Shown here: one piece after another, positions 34,887 through 48,166 of the stretch
Layout of the letters: every line of letters starts with the position of its first letter
How positions within the stretch are numbered: the stretch's first letter is position 1
Assembly: GCA_002749535.1 (NCBI GenBank)
Contig: MZZL01000380.1
Span: 372,001-436,000, forward strand
DNA from: Apophysomyces variabilis
Lineage: Eukaryota; Mucoromycota; Mucoromycetes; Mucorales; Mucoraceae
DNA: 64,000 nucleotides
Reading direction: 5' to 3'
Notes under the pieces: model-generated
What the model was told of the DNA's origin: nothing
The model's input: the letters and a program-made list of their open reading frames with translations, nothing else
Databases searched by the model: none
Program-made: the position numbers and the translations under genes

Positions 34887-37800
34887 ATGAGCCCAACAGA
34901 CCAATTCATGAAGGCCACTGATCTGACAACACATATACCATTGCCTGAAGAAACAGCAATCCCGGCACCATCACGGAAACGTAACAACTCGCTAATTCCC
35001 CTCGAGTTCATGAATGACGACAGCGAAGGTGGTCGCGAACGAGCGGCATTAGCAACAGTTTTTGGTGTTCGTGAATACACCGAATCCAAAATCTTCTGGT
35101 CAGCCGGTACAGGATCACGACAGGATGAGGATGACGACGAAGACGGCTTCGTCGCCATTACCGGTCGGTCCATTGTCAGCAGTCCTCTGGCATCACCTCA
35201 AGTGGATAAAGATCACCCGTCGATCACTTCACTGATTAACGTTCTTGACCAGGTGGGTTCCACTAGCGAGTCGTTACATTTTCCTCCGAAGCACACGTTT
35301 ATGCAGCGTGCGCCCTCTATCAACTATACATTGCCAGCTATTCCTGTCGTCAGCAAGTTTACAGAAGACGATTTTGTGATACCTGCCGAGCAGTCATCGT
35401 CCACCGAAGCATTCTTTCTAACGCCACCGCAATCTAAGCCGTCTCTTGGGACCGTTACTCAACCGCCATTGTGTGTACAACCTGCAAAGGAAGAGCGCCA
35501 GACCCCATCATCAGAAGAGGTTGCACCCCCGCTTGTGTTTATTGGGTATCCCCCCGCCATCTTCGATTTATTGAAGTCAGATACCGATAATCGTATCATT
35601 GTGTGGGGACCTGACCCCCAAGCATTGTCTGCATCCATGGATACTGTCCATGTTGAAAAACCAGTAACAACAGCAACAAGCGTAAGACCTGTTCGAGGTT
35701 TTTCATCCAACACTACTAGCACGGCCACATCAATTACATCTATAGAAAAAAAGAGGTCCAAGTTTGGTTCCAGGTGGTCCGCTCAACTGTTACCCCTCAA
35801 AAAAAGTTACTTGCATTTCAAGGGCAAGCCACATTCAGTAACCCCATCCGGAGATAATCTTGAAGACACGGGATCCAAGGGCTCATTACTACTGAAGAAA
35901 GCGTTCAAACGCAAGGCTCACTACGAAAAACAAAGTGACCAAGAATCAGTTCCGGTAGATATACCTAAGGTCATTGAAGCGGCTACTGTCGAGAAATTGG
36001 TAGAAAAATTGACAAGTACTCTCGGTAAATAGAGAAAAACATCAGGCTAAAAAACGGAACACTAACTTTGTCTATCATTATTTTTGGTTACTTCTAATAG
36101 ACTATACTTTCATGACCGACTTTTTCTTAACGTATCGATCGTTTATTTCCCCTACACAACTTTGCAAACTGTTAATATTGCGATTCCGGTGGGCTTTAGA
36201 AAATGACGAAGAAGACCGCCGGGTGGTGAGAATTCGGTAACACTTGTGAATGAGGTTATGTTGCATACACCAATGACTGAACACAACCTAATAGGACATT
36301 CGTCGTCATGCGACATTGGCTGTTGAATTATTTCGTACATGATTTTATCCCATGCCGCGAACTACGTATCGTTTTAACTTCCTTCCTTAATGCTCTTCCT
36401 TTCCATCCCCTTGTGAAACAGTCTCCGCGGGACCAACGTATTGTAAAAACTCTAAAACGCGTCGTACGGCGTCTTAAAAAGGTGTATTACCGAGGGTCCG
36501 CTTCGGAACAACGCGTCCAAGTCATTCCGCCTCCGCCGCCTACGTCAGAGCAAGAAAAAGTTGAGGAAATGGTGAGGGCCAAGCTTTCACAGAGTGCCAT
36601 ACGGAGAAAGACAAACTTTGTCAATGGTGTGGATGTAGGAGATAGGCACCATGGCAACATGGCTGTACAAGATGCCCGCGTGGCCCCTGTTGTAGTCATA
36701 GGGAGTGTGCGCAATACAAAGGCTAATAACACTGAAGTGGAAAGCTATCCAGGCCCTGATATGCGATCATTATCCCAGCCTTCCATTGCACGCTATGTTA
36801 CCATTGGACGAGAATCTCGAAAATCCAATACAAATGCTGTCAAGGCATCGTATCTACATCGAATGGAGCAACAAAAGAAGTATAGTGCTCAAGAGGACCC
36901 TGCCGACGATATGGCGCCACCAGGTAGCGCGAGATCTAGTGTGACCGATGATTCTCTTGAAAGTGCTTTGAGCCCTGGCACAACTGACCCAGATAACGTG
37001 TCTTTGGAGGGAGATCAAGACTCTAATCTAGAGTATGACGCTTCAGCTGACCAGGGGACAGAGGAACTGGAGAAAAAGCGTTCGTTAGTTTCACGATTGG
37101 AAGAAGAGGAAGAGCGTCGTCGAGTGGAGTTTTTTTCACAAGCAAGATCTGAAATCAGTACAGAAGCACCGACAGTTACTCCACCTCCATTTGAATCTGC
37201 TGACACATCATACACTGGGCGAGAGGATCCTGATGTAGCAAAAAAAGGTCTGTCAGCGTCACAACTAAATGTACCTGAAGACCAAGCTTCCAAACGAACA
37301 GGGACTTCGGAATTGTCAGGCTACAATAACCGCGCAGGATCCTCTTTCCGAGAATTAGAGGGAAACGAAGCTTACCAAGTAAGCTGGCCCCCTGAAGGGT
37401 TGGCGAAAACTCTGTCAAAAAAGAGCATTGAAAAAAGAAAAAGTGAGCGTAACTTACAGGACGGTAATGAGACAGTCATCAACAAGGATTCCGCTCCTGT
37501 CCCTCAAGAGGATTTACATAATAAGCCATTCTCTGGGTCCTTTGAAGCTGTCCCATACGAAAGCACGGAGCTACCCAGTCTTAGACCGCAAAGCCCACAG
37601 CAAAAGAATGGTTTACCAAAGAGTACTTCGGCAAGCGATAACGTTCCTCCTCCTGTTCCTCCAAAACGCTCACTTTCAGCACCGAACGTGGAAGTAAATG
37701 GCCATCTAGGCTGTCACTCTCCACCTGAATCATCGCCCCCACCACTACCTCGGGAGGAACAACAACCGCCACGAGACCAAATTATTATCCGCATTGTGGA

Positions 37801-39292
37801 GGAGCTCCGAAACGAAACTGGCGAAACCATAAGATGTGATTGTGTTCAGTGCACAGGCCAATCGGGTGCTCCTCAGGAGTGCAGGCGACTTAGCGTTGTG
37901 ATTGCCAAAGGGGATGATGAAAAGCGCAAAAGTATAGAACTCCGTCGCCGAAGAGGAGCGAGTATCGATCGTTCACATGCATTGCAGGAAGAGAAAGCAG
38001 CTTCGGAAAGAAATAGCGATCTGCTGTTTCCGAAACAGCATACTACACGCACTGTCTTGTCCGAAAATGATGCAGACATTCGATTGGCAGGTAAAAGGAC
38101 TGTCCAAAGGAGGGCTACGCCGGCAGCTTCGATGGTCTCGGCCGCAACCTCTCGTTTTGTTGCAAACGACGTACACGAAAAGAGGCACTCTGTACCATCC
38201 ACCTTAACAAATTCGCCTTATCGTCGTACATTCATTCTATCCTATCGGTCCGAAACCATGGCCCAACAGTTCTGTTTGATCGAACGCAATGTGCTTGTGG
38301 ATATTGATTGGGAAGAAATGGTCCATTGTCGGTGGACCAAGATGGCTGCCAAATCGGAGAGCGATGAACAGGATGATCCGCTTGGGCAGCAGGACTATTT
38401 TGTCGAAGATGCAGGTGATATGTTTTATACCCGCCGGACGCGTCAAATCCAGTTAGCACGACGTGACAGGGAAGGTGGTGTTGAACAAGTCATCAAACGG
38501 TTCAATGCAGTATGCCAATGGGTTGCTAGCGAGATAGTGCGGACCAAACAATTGGATGAGCGCGTACAGGTAGTTGAGAAGTTCATCCGATTGGCACAGG
38601 TAAGCAAAACCAAGACCCTGTTTGGTTATTCAAATGTAATATATACGCATATCTAATGAAGAGGTTGTGGATTGTGCGCATAGAAATGTAAGATGTTCAG
38701 TAATTTTGCAACATTGGTCCAGATCCTACTTGGTCTTCAGTCACCTTCTGTTTCGCGTTTGCGGAAGACCTGGGCACGCGTTGGCACAGCCGAGATGCGT
38801 ACCCTTCGGCAGCTCTCCGCTTTTACTTCTCCTATGAAAAACTGGAAACATATCCGTGACAATATGACTGTCGTAGCCGAGGAATATGGCATGTCACCCA
38901 CAGAAGTGCAGATTGAGATGCCAGGAACGAACCCAAAGATTAGCAAGACGAAGATCAAGCTGCCTTTTGGTGGCTGTATCCCATTCCTGGGTATCTATCT
39001 ATCTGATCTAGTATTCAATTCCGAGCAACCATCATACCTGGAACCCAACCACGATCAACATCGGATCTATGCGGCCAATACGCCCAAGGTTTCGCCCGTC
39101 CTTAAACAACCTCTGGTCAACTTTAGAAAACATCGTATTATTGCTACTGTGATCAAACGTGTACTGATCTTTCAAAATCTTGCCAGACGGTATGCATTTC
39201 AGCCAGATGAAAATGCTTATTATGACTGTCTTCAGTTGGATCCTCTTGATCATGACGAAATTCGACGCCTCAGTCATGAAATCGAACCTTAA
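34887..39292 (+). CDS. Ras guanine-nucleotide exchange factor (REM + CDC25 domains)
   Basis: Promotes GDP release from a Ras-family GTPase. Exons 34887-36024, 36101-36236, 36295-38599 and 38684-39292 (all in phase; 1,395 residues). The N-terminal 380 residues are low-complexity, Ser/Thr/Pro-rich. The REM (RasGEF_N) domain follows at about 380-480 (FMTDFFLTYRSFISPTQL, MRHWLLNYFVHDFI). A long disordered region has acidic stretches and a proline-rich site (PPPVPPKRSLSAP, a likely SH3 ligand). The catalytic CDC25 domain occupies about 1075-1390 (AQQFCLIERNVLVDIDWEE, NWKHIRDNM, CIPFLGIYLSDLVF). The order matches fungal Cdc25/Bud5-type exchange factors, but no N-terminal SH3 domain is visible, so I leave the symbol open. 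The first ATG in the frame is 34887; an upstream exon ending at CAG near 34870 cannot be excluded. Confidence 0.9.
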
Positions 39293-40380
39293 ATGTCTCT
39301 TTTTCTATGTTTGGTTCTTTTCTCTCATTTTTTGTACAGTTATACCTTGATCTCTTTACCATATTATAGGCTTTTTACCCAATATATTGTTTACTATATA
39401 TATATATGTATGTATGATGATGTAGTCAAAAGCAAAATTGACGTGTTTGATTTTGGTGCAATTCTATCCAAAGCTATGTTATTTATTGACTATGCCTTTC
39501 CCATCAGATGGGTTTATTTTCCTAAAAACGTAAAGGACCACTGAATTGAATAAAGGTATCAGATTTGTTCGTCTGATTCAAGTAACGTTCAGATCTTTTT
39601 TACCATGCCCTCGTGCATGAAAAGAACAACATGTTAAAACTAGCTGCGGAACGCATGTGCTATCAAATCACAGCCAAACAGAAACGAAAAAATTTCAGTT
39701 CAAGGAACTTTGAGAGAAAGAAAGACAGAAATGTAGGCTAATGTTATCCTTTGATATTCAAGGGATAGCAGTAGAACAAGGAAAAAAAATCATAGTAAAA
39801 CATGCAAGACGTTGACTAGGACAGGGACATTAACGACACAGAATCATGGAATTTTTAATGGAGCCCCGTTCAATCGTTTCACAAAGCACTCATACGCAAA
39901 ACAGACAGTACTGAATGAAATCATCATTCAGAAAAGCAACAGTAACATGAGGTGGCTTTCTATATATCAAGCAATTCGCACGGAAACCTGTCCGGCAGCA
40001 TTTACGAAAAGAAGAAATAAGATGCAGTGATAACCCCTCAGGCAAGTTACGCAAGTGGCTGAGGTAAGATACAACTGTATATACCAAACTATTAGTAGAG
40101 CATATTTCTTTTCTGCAGCTGGCAAAGCGTAGGGAGGTCTGATACTTGTTACAAATTGAAAGTTCTCGTCCGGTGAGTGTTTTAGTGGTATTGTATACAT
40201 GACACAAACAAAGAAGGTACATATACATTTGACGGAAAGAGCAAAAATGAAACAAGTGAATACGAATAAAAGAACCAATTGCGAAAAAATCGTTGTCTTT
40301 GTGGGGAGTGTGATTGAGCAATGTGTGTGTTTGTAGGTATATGAGGCTATATATGTGGTATAGATGTTGAACTTTAAATT
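39293..40380. other. Intergenic between convergent genes; AT microsatellite
   Basis: Lies between the stop of the Ras GEF gene and the stop of the minus-strand Zn2Cys6 gene, so it holds two 3' untranslated regions. An (AT)n/(ATGT)n tract lies at about 39390-39415. The ORFs here (39812-40030, 39890-40384) show no motif. Confidence 0.45.
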
Positions 40381-43360
40381 TCAAGCATTTTGCACTCGGT
40401 TTGAATAATCCCAGCTGCTATCGTGGCCTGTCAAGAGGCTCATCATTGATTGCGGTTGCATTCCCGTTGGTGGCGGTTCCGTTAGATAGGATTCATCGAT
40501 CATCATTTGGGAAGCATGACCTTGCATGGTCGAATCGATGTGAGACGAAGAAAGGTTCATATTGGGCGGTAACGAAGGTGGTATTCCATTCGCTGCAGTT
40601 AATGCGTTCATTTCCGCCAGCAAGGCCGGGTTAGGTTGCTGACAAGTGCCGGAAACAGTGTGCCGTCGTTGAGAAGAAGAAGTGGAAGGAGAAGAGAATG
40701 GAGGAATTGTGGTGACATACGGGTTATGTTGGATAGGCGTTCCAGAAGGAGGATGACCGGATGGCAGGGGATGTGCATACATGTCAGACGAACTGACCGG
40801 GCTACAATACATGCTGGAGGGTACAAACACTGGGTATGGACTCATCATCTCAGCTGGGTCGAACGACGGATAATATTCAGCTGATGATGATAAAGGTTGG
40901 GTATAGTTCGTTATTGGGAAATGGGTTGAAGTTTGTTGGTCTATCCCAGGGCCTAACATATGTGTTTGCAACGGATAATACGGATAGGGCGACTGTGTGA
41001 TGGCAGCAGGTGGTGTGGGAAATCCCAGATGATGTCTGCCTGCTGGATCGGTAATGGCCGCACTTGATTGCATCAGAAAAGACAGGGAAACATTGCTGTT
41101 GACATCCCAAGAAAGTGGTCTTGTTGTAGAGGCTTTCCGTTGTGGTGTATTAGGTCTTGCAGAACCTAACTTTGCGCTCATTCTGCGTGGTTTGGCCGTC
41201 TTTGGCGATGCAGCTTTCGCAGGCGTTGTGTTATGTGAATCGAACCGTGCGGGTAAATTCTCAGATGCTTTAGACTTGTTTTTTGTCTGTGGACACGGCA
41301 GCAAGTTTTCGTCGAACTTACTATCAAGTTCCGTTGCAGGCGATTTCTCTATTAATTGTTGGATGAGCGCCAATGATCTCTCGCTCAAGTTGTTTCCGCC
41401 GACAGACGCATTAGAACCATTCCGTGAGCTGTATACAGTGACGGCCGCTGAAAGATAGTGCATTACCTGCTGAATGCCTCGCATAAAGTAGCATAGACAT
41501 TCAACACCATCGTCTTTGACAAGAACTTCGGTGATTTGCGTAATAGTTAAAGCTGCCAACGAGCATCGTTCTTGATGAAGTGCCAAGTGGTTTCCTCTGG
41601 TGCTGTTCTGAAAGGCATACGGCCTATGCAGAAGAATCGTGACAAAATGAAGAGCCATGTGAACAAAACTCGTCATATATCGTTTCTTGCTGTTGGAAAA
41701 GTTTCGTGGTAGTGGAATGGTACTTGTTAATTGTGTCCTTAGCTCATCAAGTCGGCTCTGCAGCTCCTGAAATGTACGCTGTTCATCATCGATAGACTCA
41801 TTGTGTTTTTGGGTATATTTCCGTCGCATGAAATCGAGCACAGATGCATGTACATGAACCACTTTAATCGTCCAGTAGAAATGCAACAAATATTCCTGCT
41901 CCTCACTTTGTGTCTCATCCTGCAGAAGGCTTGGGTATTCCGCTGTACAATCATTGAGACTAAAATTTGGTTTCGTTCCTTGCTCAGTGCTACTCAAAAG
42001 AATTCAATCGTTTGGATTATCCATAGATACCATGCTTGCAAAGGTACCCAGGTGTAAACTCACCTCATAAGGATATCGTAAGCAAACACTGCCCAGAATA
42101 CACGTTTTCTCTGCTCGATTTCCACAGTGTATGTCTGTGAACAATTTCGAAATCCTCGCGATAAACCCAAGTCTTTGCACATGCGTATGATGATTTGGAA
42201 GTAGAGACGAGTTCTCCGGAAGAATCCAGGTCGGCGAGCATGTTCATTGTACTTGATAAGTAATAACAATGCCTGAATGGTGGATAACCGGGGAGCATCT
42301 ACGTAGATATCAAGCCAACTAAGAGCTGTTATATAATAACGCCACCCCGGCCAAGGTTCGGACGACGATTTGGATGCAGAAGAATGCCATTTAGAAGCGA
42401 CCGCGTAAACAGCATTGAGCAAGAACGGGCAGGGTTTTGTTTGCAATTGTTCGTAAAAACTTGGGCAATGGAGAATAGGAAGATAGGGATGTACATGGTT
42501 AAAGTAGGCCTGGATTAGATCCATCTGTATTGGCACCATTCCGTTGTTGATGTCTGGTTGGGCCGGTTCGGGGTCAAGCTCGGTTAGTTCGCCACTGCAA
42601 GGTATTCGGTCTATTCTCGCAAGCTGATCTCGAACGTAATGACCCTGGCCAATAATACTCACAGAGATACCATCCACATGGTCTGTGTCTTTTTTTTTTT
42701 TTGTTCTCGTCAGATTCAGTCATGACTAAATATTTCTGTGATACTGTACTTACGTTCTGTGGATGATTGACATGCTACTGCGGTATTTGCTTTGACGGCT
42801 GGTTTAGGAAGGGGTGGGCTTGCGCCTTCTCCTAGAAGAGAAGAGGAACAGTCTGTGCCTGCAGACTTGAGTTCGATTGCTGACAAAGCGCTCTCCAGGG
42901 CGCGTAGACGGGGTTCGTGAGTTTCGACATACTGTTTTGGAGGTTCCCGTTTTTGAGAAGCGTTATCATAAAGGCATTCTGTTGTTGATTTTTGACAGCG
43001 ACTGCAAGGTTTCTTTCCATCGCATTTAACCTAGAGATTTGGTTTGTAACAGATGAGTGAAAGAATGAACAAATAAGGGAAAGTAAAGGTCAAAGTTTTG
43101 GGCTTGTTCCCGGAAGTGAAACCAAAGGTCGGTAATTATGCAGCTAAAGCAGGGCACAAAAAGCTCCCCTTTCTTTTTTATATTTCCCTCTCTCTTTTTT
43201 CTCTTTTTATTACCTTTCGTCTTCGACATGCGTCACACGCTCTGCTTGCCTTGTTTCTTTTGGCAATGTCTGTAATGCTAGACTGTCTTTTTCTAAGAAA
43301 AGGTCTTGGTCTCATTAAAGGTGATGAATCATCCTCCATGGTGCCATTCCTCATGACCAA
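40381..43360 (-). CDS. Zn(2)-Cys(6) fungal transcription factor
   Basis: DNA-binding activator or repressor. Minus-strand exons 43360-43214, 43030-42754, 42688-42064, 41992-40381, all GT-AG and in phase; 886 residues. The zinc cluster is split by the first intron: CDACRRRK, then VKCDGKKPC, SRC, QKSTTEC, giving six Cys in the CX2CX6CX5CX2CX6C pattern, followed by a short coiled-coil dimerisation stretch (LRALESALSAIE). The fungal_trans middle homology region occupies about 140-500 (YFNHVHPYLPILHCPSFYE, KDLGLSRGF, RKRVFWAVFAYDILMS). The C-terminal third is Ser/Pro/Tyr/Gln-rich and disordered, as in activation domains. Met1 could also be the third or eighth residue (43354, 43339). Its target genes cannot be told from the sequence. 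Confidence 0.9.
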
Positions 43361-43664
43361 AAGAGTAAGAAAAAGGAAAGAAAAATCGAAGCGGCGAAAG
43401 ATCGAAAATTAGGGAATCGAATGGCTGAGTTGTAATCAATGGCTTTTGCCAATAAGCGTAACAAAGAAAAACAAATAAAGAATGAAGGTACACCCTTCCC
43501 CAAAATTAATATTGAACATCACATCCCTTATATTGAACGGGTCAGGTTTCTGAAACCGGAGAGGTACCATCTGCACTTTCACATTTCAAAATGAGCAATG
43601 GCTTTTAGGAAGATGGGCAGGGACTTATTTTGACAAAGAAACCATTGATACGCGTAAGAAATAG

Positions 43665-44610
43665 TTGCGAAGTATACCTTGCCAGCGCAACTCTGAGTCT
43701 GTTTCAACGCATGTCACCAAGCCAACTAATACAGACAGTGATATGCGAAAACTAAAATCCAAGCATGTCTATACTGACTACATGGACCAAGATAAAGTAG
43801 GGTTTTTCAAACCGATGTTTAAGAAGGCTTTGAGTGGGCCGGCTGTAGCGAAACAGTGAGGAACTCCTGTTCCGGTCAGCGCAAAAATGGGCATGACAGT
43901 ATGAGAAGGATCCTCACAGCATCTCTAACAAACGCGAAAATACCGGTCGTCCGCGTATTCTCAACAGATGAACGTAAAAACCTTTATTATAGAACACGTT
44001 AAAGGGAATTCGTCAATCGTCCTAGAGCGACTGGTTCAAAGACTTGAGGGGCTCAAAGTGTCAAAGTACTCTTGATCGTCTGTGGAAAATGAACATACGT
44101 TGTCATTGAAAAAGCCTTTGCTTCCAGCCTATAAACAGGAACAACAAGGCTAAGGTGCAAGCGCGCCTCGACTGTGTGCGGAGATGGGACATGATTGACA
44201 CTGACTTGGAGAAAACTGAGTCTTCTTGACGAGTCTGCGTTCCATATCAATCAAAAATGCAGCATGGCATGGTCTAAGGAAGGTTCCTCTGCAGTGGTTA
44301 CATGCTGCAAACAAAGGCATAATAACTACAATGTTGGGAGCAATTGGAGGCATCAGGTCTCATTAATCAGCTACAACCATCGTCGAAGAAAAGAAAGAGG
44401 GCGGGTCATTCTGCAGTTGTAAGCTAAGGGACCGTAACTGGGCGTTATGTCAGCTTCGTTAAGGCTACAATGGATGAAATGGATCAGTATGAGCACATGG
44501 AAGGGAGATTATCTAGTAATGGATAACTGCTCCTATTCATAAGGCTGAGTATATTTCTAGGTATAGCGAGTCGCGAGGATATTGATCTGCCTATCTTTCA
44601 ATCATAGATA
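43665..44610 (+). pseudogene. Second mariner/IS630-type transposase relic
   Basis: Heavily decayed copy related to, but distinct from, the transposase at 4550-5850. In changing frames I see YTDYMDQDKVGFF and SGPAVAKQ (helix-turn-helix start, about 43770-43858), GRPRIL (about 43945-43962), LLDESAFHINQKCSMAWSKE (first catalytic Asp region, 44222-44282), and TGRYVSFVKATMDEMDQY (about 44430-44490), followed by a remnant of the second catalytic region near 44520. Stops and frame changes occur throughout, and no terminal repeats were found. It is older than the first copy. Confidence 0.65.
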
Positions 44611-46681
44611 GCTGTTGTAACGGAAAGCTGTTATAATGATTGTTCATGATAGACCATCACCTTATGACATAAGCAATAAAAAACTTTGGCCTTAGCTATT
44701 TGCAAAGGTTTCATGTAAGCACCATAGTCATATTCATCCATGTCGCGTCGCATCCCCGGAAAAGACGGTTTTCTTTTCTTTTTTTCCCATCGCAACAGTC
44801 TCTCTCCAATTTTGTCTCCAACGCCACTGATGGTGCTCTGATATTGTGCTCGCTCAATTAGCAGAGGTCGATTTCTATTATGGAGATTCTTGGGAGACAA
44901 AGTGAAATTCGCCTCCTTCCATATTTAGGCTTCTCATCTGCATAAGATTTGAGTATATTTATGCTCAATTTCGGGCCTTGTTCGCGCTGCCATGAAAACA
45001 AGTATAGAACACAACGTAACTCAGATTTACACAACATAACAGCTTTGGGGTAAACTGCGTTGATCCACTGGGCTTGATCATCCAAACTATCCAGGCAATG
45101 GCATTGTTGCTCTATTCTAGACGGTGCACATGGTATCTCAACGGAATAACCCAATATTTGCCACACTTATCGACATCACTCCATTGCCTCACCGTATTAA
45201 TGCGCACCTAGAGAAGGTCCTCTTAATCTGGCTGCAACTGATCTATGGCATGAGTTATGATAACTGTCATCGTTAGGATTCGGACAGTCAAAATTAAAAG
45301 GCCTACATGCTCATCCTTGCTTTTTATCCCCTTAAAGAGATGTATAATACTACTTATACATCTCTTTTTCCAGTTTGGCAAATAAAAAATTTAACAAGGA
45401 GAAACGCGTGACGTGTTGAGGAAAAGTGATCTTTGGGATTGAGAAGACTAACAATGTAACGTAATTGGGTCGTAATGAACTGAAGTCGGGCTGTTACAGC
45501 TTTTTGCAACGCATACATTATACGATATTCTTATTCCGATACAAATACTACGTTTTATGTACGCCTTTGCTGCAGGAAATGGGATACAAATGGTACAATG
45601 ACGATGCCGTTAGCAGACAACGCTTATACGGAATTACTTGGAACGGACACCATGGCTTTTGGTTTGCCCGCTCCGTCGTCTTTCGGTGGGAAATTTCATC
45701 GAAATTGGGTACACACGCAGTGGATCAGACGTGAAATCGTCCGCTTCGTCTAAAAAAAAAGATTTCTGATCTTACAAATTTCTTTCAGCCATCTATTCTC
45801 TGGCCAACACAGTCTTTAAAGTGTATATCCTTTTTCTGTATTATTTGCTTACTAGATGTATCGAAAAAGACCAAAATTCAAATTCATCTGGGCACAAAGT
45901 CATAGTACACATAATAGCAGCGGTTATGTACACGAGATGCAGCGATGCACTTTACTCACCCACATAGATTGCGTGTAGCTTGTATATCAATACGCGAAAG
46001 AGAATTGCTGCGATAAATAGATTGCTTTTATATTTGAGAGAAAGTAGAAGACTCTGCATCTTTCGATACAAACGTACGCGTCTATATAGCCCCAATGGCC
46101 ATATATGCTTTCGTTGAAAAGATCGGTAAGGTGTTAGAAAGAAACCAATATACAACTTGCTGCGGTTGCTTCTTACAATCTTCTCTTTCTTCCTTATCTT
46201 TTCATCCACTGGTTACTGATGACTAGAAAGCCTCGCTTATATTTTCTGGCAATAGTGCGTAGAAACCTTGGTCTAATAACGAGATAAGAGGGAAAAGCGT
46301 CTGTCAATGTCGCTTGTCAGCTTTAGCATCAATCTGGATTACTTAAATCGCTCCGTTCTTCATGTTTGTAGCCCGGAAAAGGCTATGAGACGGACGAACG
46401 TCGTGAGTCCGCATGGAACTCACCTACACCAACCGTCAAGAAGAGAGCTCAGCTTGTGAATTGTGAGCATGTCATTCTATCACAATCTCGGGAAACCTGC
46501 CGAACTGTGTCACTACGCTCCGTGTTGGACTAAAACTAACGCATTATGCCGTATATGGGGAAAGCAGGATAGATTTGGTGGCATTAACAGATATTATACA
46601 CTTGATTTCTAAATGAAAAGGACTTTCGTGCCAATTCCTAGCTGTTATGATACAATATTTCTATTTTTCTTCTTTTTTCTT
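44611..46681. other. Intergenic, one strong hairpin, no gene called
   Basis: Minus-strand ORFs at 44631-44900 and 44858-45166 and a plus-strand ORF at 45465-45734 (ending YKWYNDDAVSRQRLYG...) have no recognisable motif. A perfect 13-bp inverted repeat lies at 45334-45367 (separate entry). T-rich runs near 46640-46690 mark the 3' end of the MAK11 gene. Confidence 0.4.
45334..45367. terminator. Perfect 13-bp stem-loop ending in a T run
   Basis: AAAGAGATGTATA (45334-45346), loop ATACTACT, TATACATCTCTTT (45355-45367), with TTTTT running from the stem end. It could be a transcript-end structure or the remains of a very small inverted-repeat element; no adjacent gene decides this. Confidence 0.35.
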
Positions 46682-48166
46682 TTATTCCTCTTCTTTCCCT
46701 GAAGCTTCTGCCTTGGCGAATCCACTATGGACAGTGCAACAAGTAACCCTGCTCTTGGTATTATATTCTCCCAGAGGTGTGATTTCTTCCTTGTTCTCCG
46801 TCGCAATCACGTCCTCCAAGTCCCAACATTTAATAACACCGTCTGATGATGCTGTGATCAAGACCGATCGATTATCATCTTCGGAAACGCTTGATTCAAT
46901 CAAAGCCATAGTCTTTACACGAAGTTTGTGGCCCTTGAGTTCAGCGATACATTCACCAGAAGTGCTATCCCAGATACGTATGATTTTGTCTTCGCTTCCA
47001 GTGACCACATATTCCTTATCAGTTTTTGATGAATGATAATACTTCATACATAAAAATCGAGAACGGTGTTCGATGGTTTGTGCCACTTTTGCATCCTATG
47101 CATTAGATCCATTCGCTATTAGATAGATCATCATCATCAACTCTCTCTCTCTCTCTCTCTCTCCATAATGAAAAGCACTTACCGATACGTTGTAAATATT
47201 GACTTTTCGATCAAACATAATCGCATATTTACTTCCATCCTTATTCCAATGCACAACAAGTCCCTCGTCTTTGCAATCACATAAATATCAAAAATTAATC
47301 CCTGCTTTCTTTTTTCTTCTCTTTACCTTTGCCCAATTTATTGACGCTTGCCTTGCGTGCTGTCATTAAGTTCCACACAATCACGGTCTTATCACTTGAT
47401 ACGGATAAGGCTATTTTTCCCGTGGGATGGATGGCGAGAGAATTAATACGACCTCTTCAAAAAAAAAAAAGGACGGAATGCCAAAAGTTAGTCGCCATCT
47501 TCCTTTCTCCCTTCTTTTCATGAACTCAGCGTCCTTCCTACTTCCTTCCTTCTACTTACTTATGCCCTTTAAGAGTCTTCAAGTATTCCCAGTCTTTTGT
47601 TCGCCACAGGCAAATGGTATGATCGTCACTTGCTGACAGCATATATTTGCCATGAAACTGGATATCCGTCACGTCACCTTGATGATGACCACCTAGGGAT
47701 CCGTATTCCTTTCGCTTTTTCACATCGTAGAGACGAATGATTTCATCAGTACTTCCAGAGGCTAAAAAGTTTCTGCCAATGGCTACTGTACGGATACAAC
47801 CCGTGTGCGCTGGGACAATGAAGATCGGTTCTAATTTGAGTTTATACGTCTAGTCATAACAAAGAAAACCAGAATCAGGCGAATCGATCCAAGGGCAAAC
47901 TACAAAAAGAAGCTGGCTTTTCTTTCTATCCGTACCTTTTGCTTTCCCTCTCCCGATGCGATCCAATTGGCGTTAATGCCATAAAGTACACGTTCGTATG
48001 AACCAATGATTATTCGAAAATCCTCCTCGCTGACGGGTTTTGTGATGGAAGCAGTAGGTAAGATTGTATCTAAAACCGATCGACCTTCCAGGACTTCTCT
48101 TTTCGCTGATGGTAGCTCGGTGGTATCGTCAGTACGGGATCGTTTCTTAGTGGGATCAGCTGGCAT
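46682..48166 (-). CDS. MAK11: WD-repeat ribosome-biogenesis protein MAK11/PAK1IP1
   Basis: Nucleolar WD40 propeller needed for 60S subunit maturation (yeast Mak11, animal PAK1IP1). Minus-strand exons 48166-47936, 47849-47560, 47454-47327, 47268-47183, 47095-46682, all in phase; 382 residues. Repeats are easily read: [35 protein letters not shown] followed by [59 protein letters not shown], and [15 protein letters not shown] near the end. Family hallmarks are the STDE motif in the first full repeat and the [10 protein letters not shown] block. The C-terminus is short and Glu-rich, without the long basic tail of some homologues. The intron at 47096-47182 holds a CT dinucleotide repeat. The start at 48166 is the first ATG that directly precedes conserved sequence; an in-frame upstream ATG (48232) lies in the shared promoter. 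Confidence 0.88.
47142..47162. repeat. (CT)n microsatellite within a MAK11 intron
   Basis: About ten CT units on the plus strand, so a GA tract in the transcript, inside the intron 47096-47182. Confidence 0.85.

Noticed and set aside
41054..41458. 134-codon plus-strand ORF inside the Zn2Cys6 gene
   Set aside because: Antisense shadow of the long last exon, no motif or splice support.
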